A stretch of DNA of 64,000 bases from positions 100,282 through 164,281 of the forward strand of contig JAHDKT010000022.1 in the NCBI GenBank assembly GCA_018436725.1, in the 5' to 3' direction. Below are positions 8,124 through 17,239 of the stretch, one piece after another. The stretch is from Synergistaceae bacterium. Lineage in GTDB: Bacteria > Synergistota > Synergistia > Synergistales > Aminobacteriaceae. The notes under the pieces are model-generated. The model saw only the letters and a list, made by a program, of their open reading frames with translations, did not search any database and was not told the DNA's origin. Made by a program: the position numbers and the translations under genes. Position 1 is the first letter of the stretch, and each line of letters starts with the position of its first letter.

Positions 8124-10148
8124 CTAGGCTACCCAGGAGAGTAGCCCGTGCTCGAGATCCACTCCGAACGTTGGAATCTCTTCTTCGATGCCATCGGCCT
8201 CCGTAACGGAAAAACCTCTTCGGCGGGAGTTCCCGTTCTCAGCGAATGCGCCTCGCCCGGAATTCCCTTTGCTGTTGTCGCGAAGGTCCACGACGAATTC
8301 GCCGAGGTGAACCCCTTGCTGTTCCAAGTGATTCCGGAGGACTGTAATATGATCCTGAACAAGTTGTCGGACCTGTTCGCTGCTTACTTTAATCGATGCT
8401 TCCACGCCTTTCGCAATGGTGACGAGTTCGATCTCTATCCGTCCGAGCGCTGGAGGATCGACGATGATGCTGGCGGCCTGACGCCCTTCGGTCCGTAAGA
8501 AACGGACAACATGCTGCATGCCGTCCTCAAGGGCGGCGGCGCCTCTCCCCTGCAACGGGATCTCTCCGGAGAGTAGACTGGAAAAGGATATACCCGACGA
8601 AGCGGCTATCTGCGAGGAGCGCGAAGCAACGGAAGACGCAGCTGCTTCCAGCGTCTCCTTGCCTGTATTCCTTCCGAGATCGCTCTCTTTCGAGGTGTCT
8701 TTGAGGATGGAAAACTGCCTGCTCAATGGCTGTTGCTGGACGGCAGCCGGCTGAGATGCGCTCTTGCCCCCGGCCGGCTCGCCGAAGAGGTCGCGGGCAG
8801 CCGGAAAGATGCTTTGTTCTTGCTCCCGTCCCTCGGTAAGTCGATTCGTCGAGAGTTCCGATTCGGCTGCGGCTTTGAGCGCTCGTTCGGAGACGGTTGC
8901 CGATGTGAGGTCGGTGACTGTTTTTCCGTCGGATGAAGCTTCTCCCGTCTGAGAAGTCGCTACGGAGAGAAGTTGCGTGCGCAGTATCGGAGATTCTCCG
9001 CGGAGAGTTCGCGACACATCGCCCGCAGAGGCGTCATCGCTTGAACTCCCTCTCAAGTCGGGGATCGGGAACGCTCTTCTCGGGCGAACGTTGTCCATCA
9101 TGGACATCGAAAAAGGCGCTGAACTTCCGGCTTGTTCCGCGGAGGAAGCCGCAGACTCGGAAAGTACGGAGGCCGTATCTGTCCGATCGGATGCAGCATC
9201 GTTCAACGGGAGCGCACTCGAAGTCCGCACAGCAGAAGAGGCGAGAGCTGCCGGAGCCTGACTCCACCGCACAGCGGCGACATTTCCCTGCTCGGGTATC
9301 TCTAGTGCTCTCCGCTGCTCTCCGTCTCTCGAAACCACGCCCTCATCGGAGGCTGGAATCTGCCGCGCATCAAGAACGGCGGCGGCTCCCGATGATCGGG
9401 GAGCGGAAAGAGAATGACCCTGAATCTGTCCGCTGTCGGAGACACCTTTGGCAGCGAACTCTGGATTTGACTCCTCAGATAACTGAAGACGAGAAAACAT
9501 TTCCTGAATCTTCGGATCAGATCCCGCAGCCGATTCAAAGAGATCCGAAAGGGCAAAAGCTCGTCCCGTCGGGGCTCCATGCGGCCCTCCTGCTTCGGAC
9601 ATCGCATCGTCCACTTCCGTAAAAGGCTGGAGCACGGTCTCGAAACGCCGCGTCGCGGCAAGAGAATCCTCAGGGACGCCGCGATCGAACAGACCTCCAT
9701 CAGTATTCAATTCACTCGCTTCGAGCTGCGAGGCCTCCTGATCAACGCTCTCCGCCGGAACTCCGGAGGAAAGCCGCGCCTGCACCATGTTCGCACATCC
9801 ATCCGCAAGAGCCGGAGCGAGCATGCTCATCAGCAGATCGTCGCACGCGGAAGAACCGTGCGGAATCTCCTCATCCACAGTCTGGATGGCAACACCTTCG
9901 CCCTTCTTTTCGAAAAGAGAGGACGCAAGGAGCGCCAAGGAACGCACCCCTATCGCAGGAACGGGCATCTCTCCGACGGAACGCACTGCTTTTCCTCCGT
10001 CGGGTTCATTCTCCAACGACACGAAGAGCAGTCTGGCGAACTGCTCCTTTTTTTCACCGTCGCCTCCACGTTTTTCCGCTCCCGCCGTTTCAGCGGCGGC
10101 GGCATCGCTCAAAGCGTCTCTAGGCACTGGAAACAAGGCTGGAAACAT
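8124..10148 (-). CDS. fliK: flagellar hook-length control protein FliK
   Basis: A 674-residue protein. About 520 residues are low-complexity, Ala/Ser/Glu-rich and probably disordered, fitting a secreted molecular ruler. The C-terminal ~100 residues form the Flg_hook domain, with IIVDPPALGRIEIELVTI and LRNHLEQQGVHLGEFVVDL. The ATG at 10148 follows GGGAGG by 8 nt. FliK measures the hook and triggers the substrate switch at FlhB. It is longer than the ~400 residues of the enterobacterial protein. It precedes flgD by 12 nt and follows the MotE-like gene by 21 nt. Confidence 0.9.
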   Translation of the reverse strand: MFPALFPVPRDALSDAAAAETAGAEKRGGDGEKKEQFARLLFVSLENEPDGGKAVRSVGEMPVPAIGVRSLALLASSLFEKKGEGVAIQTVDEEIPHGSSACDDLLMSMLAPALADGCANMVQARLSSGVPAESVDQEASQLEASELNTDGGLFDRGVPEDSLAATRRFETVLQPFTEVDDAMSEAGGPHGAPTGRAFALSDLFESAAGSDPKIQEMFSRLQLSEESNPEFAAKGVSDSGQIQGHSLSAPRSSGAAAVLDARQIPASDEGVVSRDGEQRRALEIPEQGNVAAVRWSQAPAALASSAVRTSSALPLNDAASDRTDTASVLSESAASSAEQAGSSAPFSMSMMDNVRPRRAFPIPDLRGSSSDDASAGDVSRTLRGESPILRTQLLSVATSQTGEASSDGKTVTDLTSATVSERALKAAAESELSTNRLTEGREQEQSIFPAARDLFGEPAGGKSASQPAAVQQQPLSRQFSILKDTSKESDLGRNTGKETLEAAASSVASRSSQIAASSGISFSSLLSGEIPLQGRGAAALEDGMQHVVRFLRTEGRQAASIIVDPPALGRIEIELVTIAKGVEASIKVSSEQVRQLVQDHITVLRNHLEQQGVHLGEFVVDLRDNSKGNSGRGAFAENGNSRRRGFSVTEADGIEEEIPTFGVDLEHGLLSWVA

Positions 10149-10169
10149 GAAGCCGCACCTCCCGAATCG

Positions 10170-10826
10170 TTATCGCGACCCTCCGGTCGCCAGCCGCTCC
10201 GTCAGCCTTGCCGCTCTGGCCGCCTCCATGCGGCCCAATATGGACGCCCTCGCGTCCTGAGGCATTGCGGCGAGCATCTTCACTGCCAGATCTTCCCGCA
10301 GCTGCTCGATGATCAGCGCCGCCCGCCTCGGCGATATCTCCTGGTATGTTTTCATCAGCATATCGACATACGCCTTCTCTTCCGCGGGACTTTCCGGAAG
10401 CTTGTTCGCTTTGACGGCGAAGTCCGCTTCCTTCTTTTCGAGCGCAAGACTCCGCGCGTCGAGTTCCGAGGAGAGGGCGGCCAATTCCGCTTCTTTTTCC
10501 TTCAGGGCCCGCTCCCTTTCGTCGAGGCGTTTGTTCCATCGCTCCAGTTCAAGGCGTCTCCGCTGCTCGACGGTGAGCGAATACTCTTCGGGAATGCCTG
10601 CGAGCTTTGCGATCTCCTTGCCAACAAACGGAATTCTCGGAACGTTCGCGTACAGAAGAGGTCGAGCATCCCACGCTCCGGCTATGTGCAAGCCCGCGCC
10701 CACACCGGCGCTCATAAGCGACAAAAGAAGGAGCCAGGCAAGTTTGCTCGTTTTCTTTTTTTTCTTCCGGGGAGAAGATGGGACCTCCTCCTCTTCCCGG
10801 TCACGGTCGACCCGTTCTTCGGGCAT
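10170..10826 (-). CDS. MotE/MgtE-N domain flagellar protein (YlxF-like)
   Basis: A 218-residue protein with a charged N-terminus, one membrane segment (about residues 28-50), a long predicted coiled coil rich in Glu, Arg, Lys and Leu (about 85-150), and a C-terminal MgtE-N-like helical domain (ISPRRAALIIEQLREDLAVKMLAAM). This is the architecture of MotE and B. subtilis YlxF, found between fliJ and fliK in many flagellar operons. MotE is reported to stabilise the stator protein MotC in rhizobia; the role here is inferred from architecture. Its ATG overlaps the stop of the upstream transglycosylase gene (ATGA). Confidence 0.75.
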   Translation of the reverse strand: MPEERVDRDREEEEVPSSPRKKKKKTSKLAWLLLLSLMSAGVGAGLHIAGAWDARPLLYANVPRIPFVGKEIAKLAGIPEEYSLTVEQRRRLELERWNKRLDERERALKEKEAELAALSSELDARSLALEKKEADFAVKANKLPESPAEEKAYVDMLMKTYQEISPRRAALIIEQLREDLAVKMLAAMPQDARASILGRMEAARAARLTERLATGGSR

Positions 10827-11410
10827 CAGTTCTCTCCTTCCGCAGCGCGTTCATAGAGAGCGAGGATGTTCCGCACGTACTTCTGCGTCTCGGCGAAGGG
10901 AGGAATCCCGCCGTAGGCATCCACTCTTCCCGGCCCGGCGTTGTATGCCGCAAGCGCCTTCGTCAAGTCCCCATCGTATTTATCGGCCAGCTGCGAGAGG
11001 TATTTAATGCCGCCCTCCAGGTTCTGCACCGGATCGAACGGATCGTCTACACCGAGCATCTTCGCCGTTCCGGGCATAAGCTGCATAAGCCCCATCGCTC
11101 CCTTGTGCGATACGGCGTCCGTTCTTCCGCCCGATTCCATACGGATGACGGCCCGGACAAGCGCTTCGTCGACGCCGTATTCCCCCGCAAGACGGGAAAT
11201 ATGGTCTTCCCATCCTTCGGAAGATTCCGGTATTCGTACGCCTCCCCCCTTACCGTCGTGAGCGGGAGGCTTCGCCTCTTCACGGGCGAGAACATCGACG
11301 AACCGCTCCTGTTTTTCAGGCTTCGGCTCGTCCTGTTTCGGACGGATTCTTCGTTCGATCTCCTCGATCCGCCCCTGAACACGCACTATACCCGAGAGAT
11401 TCGGTCTCAT
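10826..11410 (-). CDS. soluble lytic transglycosylase (SLT domain) in the flagellar operon
   Basis: A 194-residue protein with a Pro/Lys/Glu-rich N-terminal linker and a C-terminal SLT/goose-lysozyme-like domain from about residue 75. The catalytic Glu lies in AVIRMESGG, followed by GAMGLMQLMPGTAKMLG and the AYNAGPGRV motif. The ATG at 11410 has GGAGG about 9 nt upstream and overlaps the fliJ stop (ATGA). Embedded between fliJ and the motE-like gene, it probably opens peptidoglycan for the rod and hook, the job of FlgJ's muramidase domain in enterobacteria. No signal peptide is obvious, so it may leave through the flagellar export gate. Confidence 0.85.
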   Translation of the reverse strand: MRPNLSGIVRVQGRIEEIERRIRPKQDEPKPEKQERFVDVLAREEAKPPAHDGKGGGVRIPESSEGWEDHISRLAGEYGVDEALVRAVIRMESGGRTDAVSHKGAMGLMQLMPGTAKMLGVDDPFDPVQNLEGGIKYLSQLADKYDGDLTKALAAYNAGPGRVDAYGGIPPFAETQKYVRNILALYERAAEGEN

Positions 11411-11862
11411 AGAAATTTCCTCCCTCGCGAGCCGTGACGAATCCCGGCCATATCGTCCATCTCGTTCTGTTCGTTCTTCTGCAGGTTCGTACGCCACTCC
11501 TCCACTATCGAGGTTATGTACTTCTCCATGATCTGCACCTCTCGGTGCTTTTCCACAAGGCGAACCTCCGTGGCTTCTATGGCCTGACGAACATCGCAAA
11601 GGGAGGTGTCGCCGTCGCAGATATGCTTTTCTATGACGTCGATCGATTTTCGCTGGAACCACATCTCCTGGGGGGTGCAGAGCATGCCCTGCTGCATGCC
11701 GAACGAAACGAGCGCCCGCTCCTTTTCGGAACGAAGAGTGTCGAGGTGCGAAAGAAGCTGCTCCTCTTCGTTTTTTTGGTCGGCAAGAAGGATTTGCTCC
11801 TCCTCGCGGCCTTTGACCCGCGTCTTCAGTATCCTTTCGAATCTGTCCACTTTTTCCTTCAT
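11407..11862 (-). CDS. fliJ: flagellar export chaperone FliJ
   Basis: A 151-residue, highly charged, almost wholly coiled-coil protein following fliI, as FliJ always does. The start MKEKVDRFERILKTR at 11862 has GGAGG 5 nt upstream; the ATG at 11907 has no ribosome site. FliJ is the central stalk of the FliI hexamer, resembling the gamma subunit of F1-ATPase, and escorts export chaperones. Sequence conservation is low in this family, so size, coiled coil and position carry the call. Confidence 0.83.
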   Translation of the reverse strand: MKEKVDRFERILKTRVKGREEEQILLADQKNEEEQLLSHLDTLRSEKERALVSFGMQQGMLCTPQEMWFQRKSIDVIEKHICDGDTSLCDVRQAIEATEVRLVEKHREVQIMEKYITSIVEEWRTNLQKNEQNEMDDMAGIRHGSRGRKFL

Positions 11863-11936
11863 GGCGCCCTCCGGGAAACTATCATATCTCTTAAAGTGTT
11901 TCGGCATTCAACGCGGTGCACTTGATTCCTCCGGCA

Positions 11937-13265
11937 TTACGGCACGAGGTTCTTCAGCTCCTGTTCCATGACGTCGAACGCGACATGCTCCCCTACGGGC
12001 TGCCGAAGAAAGCTCCTGGCCTTCTGGAGATGCGCTATCGCCCAGTCCACTCTGGGATTGCTGCCGCTTTTGTAGGCGCCGATGCTGATCAGGTCTTCCG
12101 CTTCGGCGTACACCGCCAGCAGCTCGCGGACGCGCCCCGCGGCCATGAGATGCTCCTCGTCGACGATGGAGGGCATGACGCGGCTGACGCTTTCCAAGAC
12201 GTCCACCGAGGGGTAGAAGTTTCGCGCCGCTATCTTCCTCGAGAGGACGACGTGTCCGTCGAGAACACCGCGGACCGTGTCGGCCACCGGTTCGTTCATG
12301 TCGTCCCCTTCGACGAGCACGGTGTAGACCCCGGTGATGCTTCCCTTCTCACCAGCGCCCGCTCTTTCGAGAAGACGCGGGAGAAGCTCGAATACTGAAG
12401 GGGTGTACCCCCGCGTCGTGGGAGGCTCTCCCACCGCAAGTCCGACCTCGCGCTGCGCCCGCGCCACGCGGGTGACGGAGTCCATCATCAGGAGGACGTT
12501 CTTCCCGCAGTCGCGGAAATACTCGGCGATCGCCGTTGCGGTGAGGGCTGCTTTCAGACGAATGAGCGGAGGTTGGTCGGATGTGGCGATGACGAGCACC
12601 GAGCGCTTCCGTCCTTCTTCTCCGAGGTCCCGGTCGAGAAACTCGCGCACCTCCCGCCCTCGTTCGCCGACGAGTGCGATTACGTTGATATCGGCTTCGG
12701 TATAGCGCGCCATCATCGCGAGGAGCGTGCTCTTGCCCACTCCGGAGCCCGCGAAGATGCCGATGCGCTGCCCCGTTCCCAGCGTGAGCATGCCGTCGAT
12801 AACCTTGACCCCTACCGGGAGCGGCGAGGAGATCATTTTCCGGCGCAACGGGTGAGGAGGATCGGCGTAGAGCGGGTAGAAGTCGGAGGCCGCGATCGGT
12901 CCCTTGTCGTCGAGAGGGTTGCCGAGACCGTCGAGCACGCGCCCTAAAAGCGCTTGCCCGACGCGGACGCCGAGCGGCCGTTCCATGGAGAGCACGTCGC
13001 ACCCCGGCCCGACCTCCTTGAGATTGCCGAGAGGCATCAGGAGTACCCTGTCCCCCCTGAAACCCACGACTTCGGCGGAAAGCGACGAATCGTTGTTCCT
13101 ATATCGTATGGAGCAGAGATCGCCCACCCGGACGTCGGGCCCTTGAGATTCGGCCACAAGGCCTACGACTTGGACGATGCGCCCGTTGATTCGGGTGAGT
13201 TGAACGCCCTCCAGCCGGTGTTCGAGTATCCGGAGCAGTTCGTCGTCAGCCGTTATCGTCGTCAT
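11937..13265 (-). CDS. fliI: flagellum-specific ATPase FliI
   Basis: A 442-residue F1-beta-like ATPase that powers flagellar type III export. The Walker A motif GSGVGKST is at residues 173-180; LVGERGREVREF and LLMMDSVTRVARAQREVGL give the catalytic Glu and Walker B regions; GEPPTTRGYTPSVF follows, as in all FliI proteins. The N-terminal ~95 residues form the beta-barrel that docks FliH. It overlaps the end of fliH by 20 nt, so translation is coupled. Confidence 0.97.
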   Translation of the reverse strand: MTTITADDELLRILEHRLEGVQLTRINGRIVQVVGLVAESQGPDVRVGDLCSIRYRNNDSSLSAEVVGFRGDRVLLMPLGNLKEVGPGCDVLSMERPLGVRVGQALLGRVLDGLGNPLDDKGPIAASDFYPLYADPPHPLRRKMISSPLPVGVKVIDGMLTLGTGQRIGIFAGSGVGKSTLLAMMARYTEADINVIALVGERGREVREFLDRDLGEEGRKRSVLVIATSDQPPLIRLKAALTATAIAEYFRDCGKNVLLMMDSVTRVARAQREVGLAVGEPPTTRGYTPSVFELLPRLLERAGAGEKGSITGVYTVLVEGDDMNEPVADTVRGVLDGHVVLSRKIAARNFYPSVDVLESVSRVMPSIVDEEHLMAAGRVRELLAVYAEAEDLISIGAYKSGSNPRVDWAIAHLQKARSFLRQPVGEHVAFDVMEQELKNLVP

Positions 13266-14136
13266 TTTTCCGCCCTTCGATGAAGAGATGCTCTATCTCC
13301 GTGTGGATCTGCTCGAGCTGCGTCCTCCATCTGGCGTCGTAGATGCCGAGGTTCGTCTCGACGATGCAGCTCCCCTTCTCCACATTGGCGTCGGAGATGA
13401 ACTCGAGGTGCTTGACTCCTCGAAGCAGATCGCCGAAGACGTCTCTCCGCTCGGCGGTCCGTTCGACGTCCTCGGGGTTCAAGTAGACGAGAATGCGGTC
13501 CCGGTCGCTGAGACGTTCAAGAAGGCTGCGCAGAACCGGGAGGACCGCGCCTTCGGAGATCTCGGCCTCGCGATGGAGCATTCGGGAGAGCATCAGCTCC
13601 CAGAGCCGGATAAGGCGAGGCATGGCAAGGGCGGCAAGCTCGTCGGTCCTCGATGCGAGAGAAGCGTGGACATGTTCGAGCAGGGATACCAGCGAGGCGA
13701 CGTTCTTTTCGTATTCCTGGGCGATTTCACGCCGCGCCTCCTCCAGACCCTCGGAGTACCCGGCTTCTCTTCCCTCCGCCGCGCCTTCGGCCGCCGCCTT
13801 CGCGCGCAGAGATTCATACTCGGCCTTCTGCATCGCCTGCATCTCCTGACGTTCGGCTGCAAGGCGATCCTTTTCTTTCGCGAGTTCCTTCTCGGACAGC
13901 GCGGCACGGGCCGCAAGATCCCGATTTTCCCGGCGAACATCCTCGAGAGAGGCTGAAAGGCGCTCTATCTCGTCTTGAAGCTCCCGGAGTTCGTTCGACT
14001 CCCTCGAGGAGGAGGGGACAGATGGAACGCGTTCCTCCCGTTCTTCCTCCTCGGCGGAAGGAGCGGTCCCCACCCTCACGACTTCGGGAAGGAGGCGAAC
14101 CGCACGAATAACGTTCGTCCTGGGGAACTTAGACAA
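13246..14136 (-). CDS. fliH: flagellar assembly protein FliH
   Basis: A 296-residue FliH. Residues 40-130 are a Glu/Arg/Ala-rich coiled coil; the C-terminal half holds the FliH/HrpE globular domain, with DRILVYLNPEDVE and EFISDANVEKGSCIVETNLG. FliH dimers bind and restrain FliI and tether it to FliN. The likely start is a TTG at 14136 within the end of fliG, with AGAGGAAG about 7 nt upstream; no better start exists nearby. The unusual TTG fits translation coupled to fliG. Confidence 0.88.
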   Translation of the reverse strand: MSKFPRTNVIRAVRLLPEVVRVGTAPSAEEEEREERVPSVPSSSRESNELRELQDEIERLSASLEDVRRENRDLAARAALSEKELAKEKDRLAAERQEMQAMQKAEYESLRAKAAAEGAAEGREAGYSEGLEEARREIAQEYEKNVASLVSLLEHVHASLASRTDELAALAMPRLIRLWELMLSRMLHREAEISEGAVLPVLRSLLERLSDRDRILVYLNPEDVERTAERRDVFGDLLRGVKHLEFISDANVEKGSCIVETNLGIYDARWRTQLEQIHTEIEHLFIEGRKNDDDNG

Positions 14137-15145
14137 CCAGATCTTCCTCTCCGCCGCGGGAGATCACGATCTCGCCGACATCCTCAAGGGCGCGAATGAC
14201 GTTGACGACCTTCTGCTGCGACTCTTCGACGTCCTTGACGCGTACCGGTCCCATGTAGTCCATGTCCTCTTTGAGCATCTCGGATGCGCGTTTGGACATG
14301 TTTTTGAAGAACTTGGCGCGAAGCTCCTCCGTGGCCCCCTTGAGGGCGAGGGAGAGTTCCTTCATTTCTACCTCGCGGAGGACGCGCTGGAGCGAACGGT
14401 CGTCGAGCTTGATGATGTCCTCGAAGACGAAGAGCCGCCGCTTGATCTCCTCCGCCAGTTCCGGGTCGTTCTCTTCCAGGTGCTCCATGATGTTCCGTTC
14501 CGTGGCGCGGTCGGCGTTGTTGATGATGTTGACGATGGCGTCGATGCCTCCGGCGAGCGTGAAGTCCTGCCCCATGACCGTGCTGAGCTTTCTTTCGAGC
14601 ACTCTTTCCACCTCCCGAAGCACCTCCGGAGTGATTCTGTCCATCCGGGCGATGCGTTTGGCCACCTCCGCCTGCATCGTGGCGGGAAGGCCGCCGATGA
14701 TCGAGGCCGCCTGGGCGGGTTCAAGATAGGACATGATGAGCGCGATCGTCTGCGGGTGTTCTCCTTGAATGAAGCCGAGCACCTGCTGTGCGTCCGTGTG
14801 GCGCATGAAGTCGAACGGGCGGACCTGAAGGCTTGCCGTGATCCGCGTAAGCAGGTTGTGCGCCCGTTCCGGGCCGAGAGCGCGCTCCAGGATGTCTCTG
14901 GCGTAATCCACGCCGCCGCGCGCCATGTACTCTCTGGCGAGAAGCACTTCCTGAGCGTCCTTCAGCACGGCGAGGCGCATCTCGGGCGTCACCTTCCGCA
15001 GATTCGCGATTTCCAGGGTGACGATTTCGATCGTCGTATCGTCCATCTTCTTGTAGACTTCCGCTGCGATCTCGTTCCCCAGGGCAACCATGAGAATGGC
15101 GATCTTCTCCTTGCCCGACATCCCCTTGCTTCCGGCTTTTGCCAT
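14129..15145 (-). CDS. fliG: flagellar motor switch protein FliG
   Basis: A 338-residue FliG with N, middle and C domains. Diagnostic stretches are HPQTIALIMSYLEPAQAA in the middle domain and MFVFEDIIKLDDRSLQRVLR-like sequence in the C domain, where charged residues meet MotA. FliG is the torque-bearing ring protein seated on FliF. The ATG at 15145 follows GGGGGAG. It lies 21 nt after fliF and overlaps fliH by 8 nt. Confidence 0.97.
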   Translation of the reverse strand: MAKAGSKGMSGKEKIAILMVALGNEIAAEVYKKMDDTTIEIVTLEIANLRKVTPEMRLAVLKDAQEVLLAREYMARGGVDYARDILERALGPERAHNLLTRITASLQVRPFDFMRHTDAQQVLGFIQGEHPQTIALIMSYLEPAQAASIIGGLPATMQAEVAKRIARMDRITPEVLREVERVLERKLSTVMGQDFTLAGGIDAIVNIINNADRATERNIMEHLEENDPELAEEIKRRLFVFEDIIKLDDRSLQRVLREVEMKELSLALKGATEELRAKFFKNMSKRASEMLKEDMDYMGPVRVKDVEESQQKVVNVIRALEDVGEIVISRGGEEDLVV

Positions 15146-15166
15146 GGTCTCGTCTCCCCCCCGTCT

Positions 15167-16732
15167 CTACTCTTCCGAGAGCCAATCCTGAACCAGGTTG
15201 GCTATCTCTTCGGGCTTGCTTCTCGCATATGCGCGAAGTTGCTCTTCCAGAACGGCAAGCTCGCCTTGCGCCTCAAGAAGTTCAGGAGATGAAAGAAGTT
15301 CCTGGATGGAAGGGATCCGTTTCTGTTCCTGGGAGGGGAGCGCAGCCTGGCGGAGCTTCCGTCGTCGCATCCAGACGACGCCCGCAAGCGCCGCGGCAAC
15401 CAGAAGAATCGCTCCGGCGACAAGGGCGATGATGAGCTGCAAGCGCCGCTCCGCCGCAAGTTGATCGGCGAGCGTATCCGCAAATGTCGTGGAGAAACGC
15501 ATCGCGTTGATCACAAGCTGGTCCCCTCGGGCCTCGCTCAGTCCGATCGCGGGAGCGACGAGCGCCCGCAGCTCCCCGATTCGCTCCGGCTCCAACTCCC
15601 CGTCCACGAGTACCGACGCGGAGAGTCGCTGAATGGCGCCCGGAGTGACGACCTGTTGCGTTTCCCGCGTTGTAATTTCGTAGTTGTTCGTGGTCTCGGT
15701 CTTGGCGTACTCCGTATCGCCGGCCTGCTGCTGGGCGAGGGCGTACCCCGGAATGTTGGTGGTGGTTCCCGGCGCGCCGCCGATCGGGCCGCCCGTTCCG
15801 GTGTAGGTCTCCTCCATCTGCTGCTGGCTTCGGATGACGCCCCTGCCCGTCTCTCCCGGTATGTACTCCTTCGTCGCGCTGGTTCGCCGGTCGAAATCGA
15901 GGTCGACCTTCACCCGGACAACGACTTTCCCCGGGCCGAAAACGCGTTCGAGCATTATGCGGACCTTGTTCTCCAGCTCCCGTTCCTGCTGGCGCTCAAG
16001 CTCCCTCTGAACGGAGGACACCGTGCGACCGTCGCCGGAGCCGGAGTAGATGAACAGCTCCTGGTCCAGCAGGTCGGAGAGAACCTTGCCGCTTGTATCC
16101 ACAACGGTGATGTTCTCGGGAAGAAGTCCCTGCACCGCGTGGGAGACCAAATGGACGATCGACTTCACATGATCGGGGCCGATCTGCATCCCGGTGCGCA
16201 GACGTATAAGGACGGATGCGGTAGAGGGCTGCTGCTGTTCGAGGAAGAGACGCTGCTCCGGGATGACGATATTCACCTTGGCGAAATCGACCGCGTCGAT
16301 CTGGCGGATAGTGCGTTCAAGCTCCCCTTCGAGCGCTCTGATATAGGTGATCTTCTGCTGAAATTCGCTCAACCCCATCTTCGCCGTGTCGAAGATCTCG
16401 TACCCGACGCTTCCGCCCTTTGGAAGCCCTCCCTGGGCGAGACTCAGGCGAGTCTCGTAGACCTGGTCGCGCGGGACGAGGATGGCATTTGCGGCGGGAT
16501 CCAGGCGGTAATCGACCTTGTTCTCGCGAAGCCAGGCGACGATGGCCGACTGATCTTCGACCTCGAGGGCCGAAAAGAGCGGTTCGTAGGCGGGACGTCC
16601 GGCCCAGTAGGCTCCGAGAATCAAAGCAAGCATGACAAGCGCCGACGCTCCCGCTATGGAGAATCTCTGCCACGGTTTAAGGGACGACCAGAAGAGGCCG
16701 CCCCGTGAAAGCGCTTGTCGCAACCAGTTCAT
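15167..16732 (-). CDS. fliF: flagellar MS-ring protein FliF
   Basis: A 521-residue MS-ring protein. Membrane segments are at about residues 27-47 and 435-458; the ring-building YscJ/FliF domain follows the first (RPAYEPLFSALEVEDQSAIV ...). The last ~40 residues form the FliG-binding tail (LRAYARSKPEEIANLVQDWL). It contains the conserved NIVIPEQRLFLEQQQPSTA segment. The ATG at 16732 has a weak AGGAA upstream; the gene is 10 nt downstream of fliE. Confidence 0.97.
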   Translation of the reverse strand: MNWLRQALSRGGLFWSSLKPWQRFSIAGASALVMLALILGAYWAGRPAYEPLFSALEVEDQSAIVAWLRENKVDYRLDPAANAILVPRDQVYETRLSLAQGGLPKGGSVGYEIFDTAKMGLSEFQQKITYIRALEGELERTIRQIDAVDFAKVNIVIPEQRLFLEQQQPSTASVLIRLRTGMQIGPDHVKSIVHLVSHAVQGLLPENITVVDTSGKVLSDLLDQELFIYSGSGDGRTVSSVQRELERQQERELENKVRIMLERVFGPGKVVVRVKVDLDFDRRTSATKEYIPGETGRGVIRSQQQMEETYTGTGGPIGGAPGTTTNIPGYALAQQQAGDTEYAKTETTNNYEITTRETQQVVTPGAIQRLSASVLVDGELEPERIGELRALVAPAIGLSEARGDQLVINAMRFSTTFADTLADQLAAERRLQLIIALVAGAILLVAAALAGVVWMRRRKLRQAALPSQEQKRIPSIQELLSSPELLEAQGELAVLEEQLRAYARSKPEEIANLVQDWLSEE

Positions 16733-16742
16733 CGGCTAGTTC

Positions 16743-17063
16743 CTAGACCGACATGCGTCCAAGCTGCTGGTATGCGTCGACGAGCTTGTTCCGAACCTCG
16801 GTGATCAGGCGCAGGGCGAACTCGGCCCGTTGCGCGGAGAGGACGACCTCGGAGATATCCTCGACGTCGCCCGTGGCCAGCTTGTTGACCATTTTGTCCG
16901 AATCCTGTTGAAGGTCGTTCACTCTTTTCATGGAACTCTCCAGCAGGTCTTCAAACGAGAGTCCCGTACCGCGGGGCACGTCCGCCTTTTCCGAGACGGA
17001 GGGCGCTGCCTGACGGTATTGGGTCTGCGCCATCTTCATTAAATCGAGCTTCAAGCTGTCCAC
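16743..17063 (-). CDS. fliE: flagellar hook-basal body complex protein FliE
   Basis: A 106-residue FliE joining the MS ring to the proximal rod. The GTG at 17063, with GGAGG 7 nt upstream, gives VDSLKLDLMKMAQ. The family core FEDLLESSMKRVNDLQQDSD and the C-terminal VLSAQRAEFALRLITEVRNKLVDAY are present. It is the first gene after the flgBC terminator and probably starts the fliEFGHIJ transcript. Confidence 0.93.
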   Translation of the reverse strand: MDSLKLDLMKMAQTQYRQAAPSVSEKADVPRGTGLSFEDLLESSMKRVNDLQQDSDKMVNKLATGDVEDISEVVLSAQRAEFALRLITEVRNKLVDAYQQLGRMSV

Positions 17064-17104
17064 TTGAATCTCCTCCTCTTCGTCGTGAGAGTGACTTAGC
17101 AAGT

Positions 17105-17134
17105 ATTTTATCACAACGCGCAAGTTTATAACAA
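17105..17134 (-). promoter_or_regulatory. probable promoter for fliE-fliM run
   Basis: On the minus strand, TTGTTA (17134-17129) and TAAAAT (17110-17105) are separated by 18 nt, just past the flgC terminator and about 40 nt before the fliE GTG. The fit to a sigma-70 type promoter is moderate; the T-run of the terminator overlaps the -35 element. Confidence 0.4.
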
Positions 17135-17162
17135 AAAAGGGAGGCCAATGAGTGCGCCTCCC
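17133..17162 (-). terminator. intrinsic terminator after flgC
   Basis: On the minus strand: GGGAGGC, a 10-nt loop, GCCTCCC, then TTTTTT. The 7-bp stem is perfect. It separates flgBC from fliE, so the long flagellar run is at least two transcription units. Confidence 0.82.
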
Positions 17163-17239
17163 GCTTCCTTCTCTATGAGACCTGGGACCCATTCAAAAAG
17201 GGGATATGGATTCCTCTCCGAGGGTTTGAACAAAAAACA

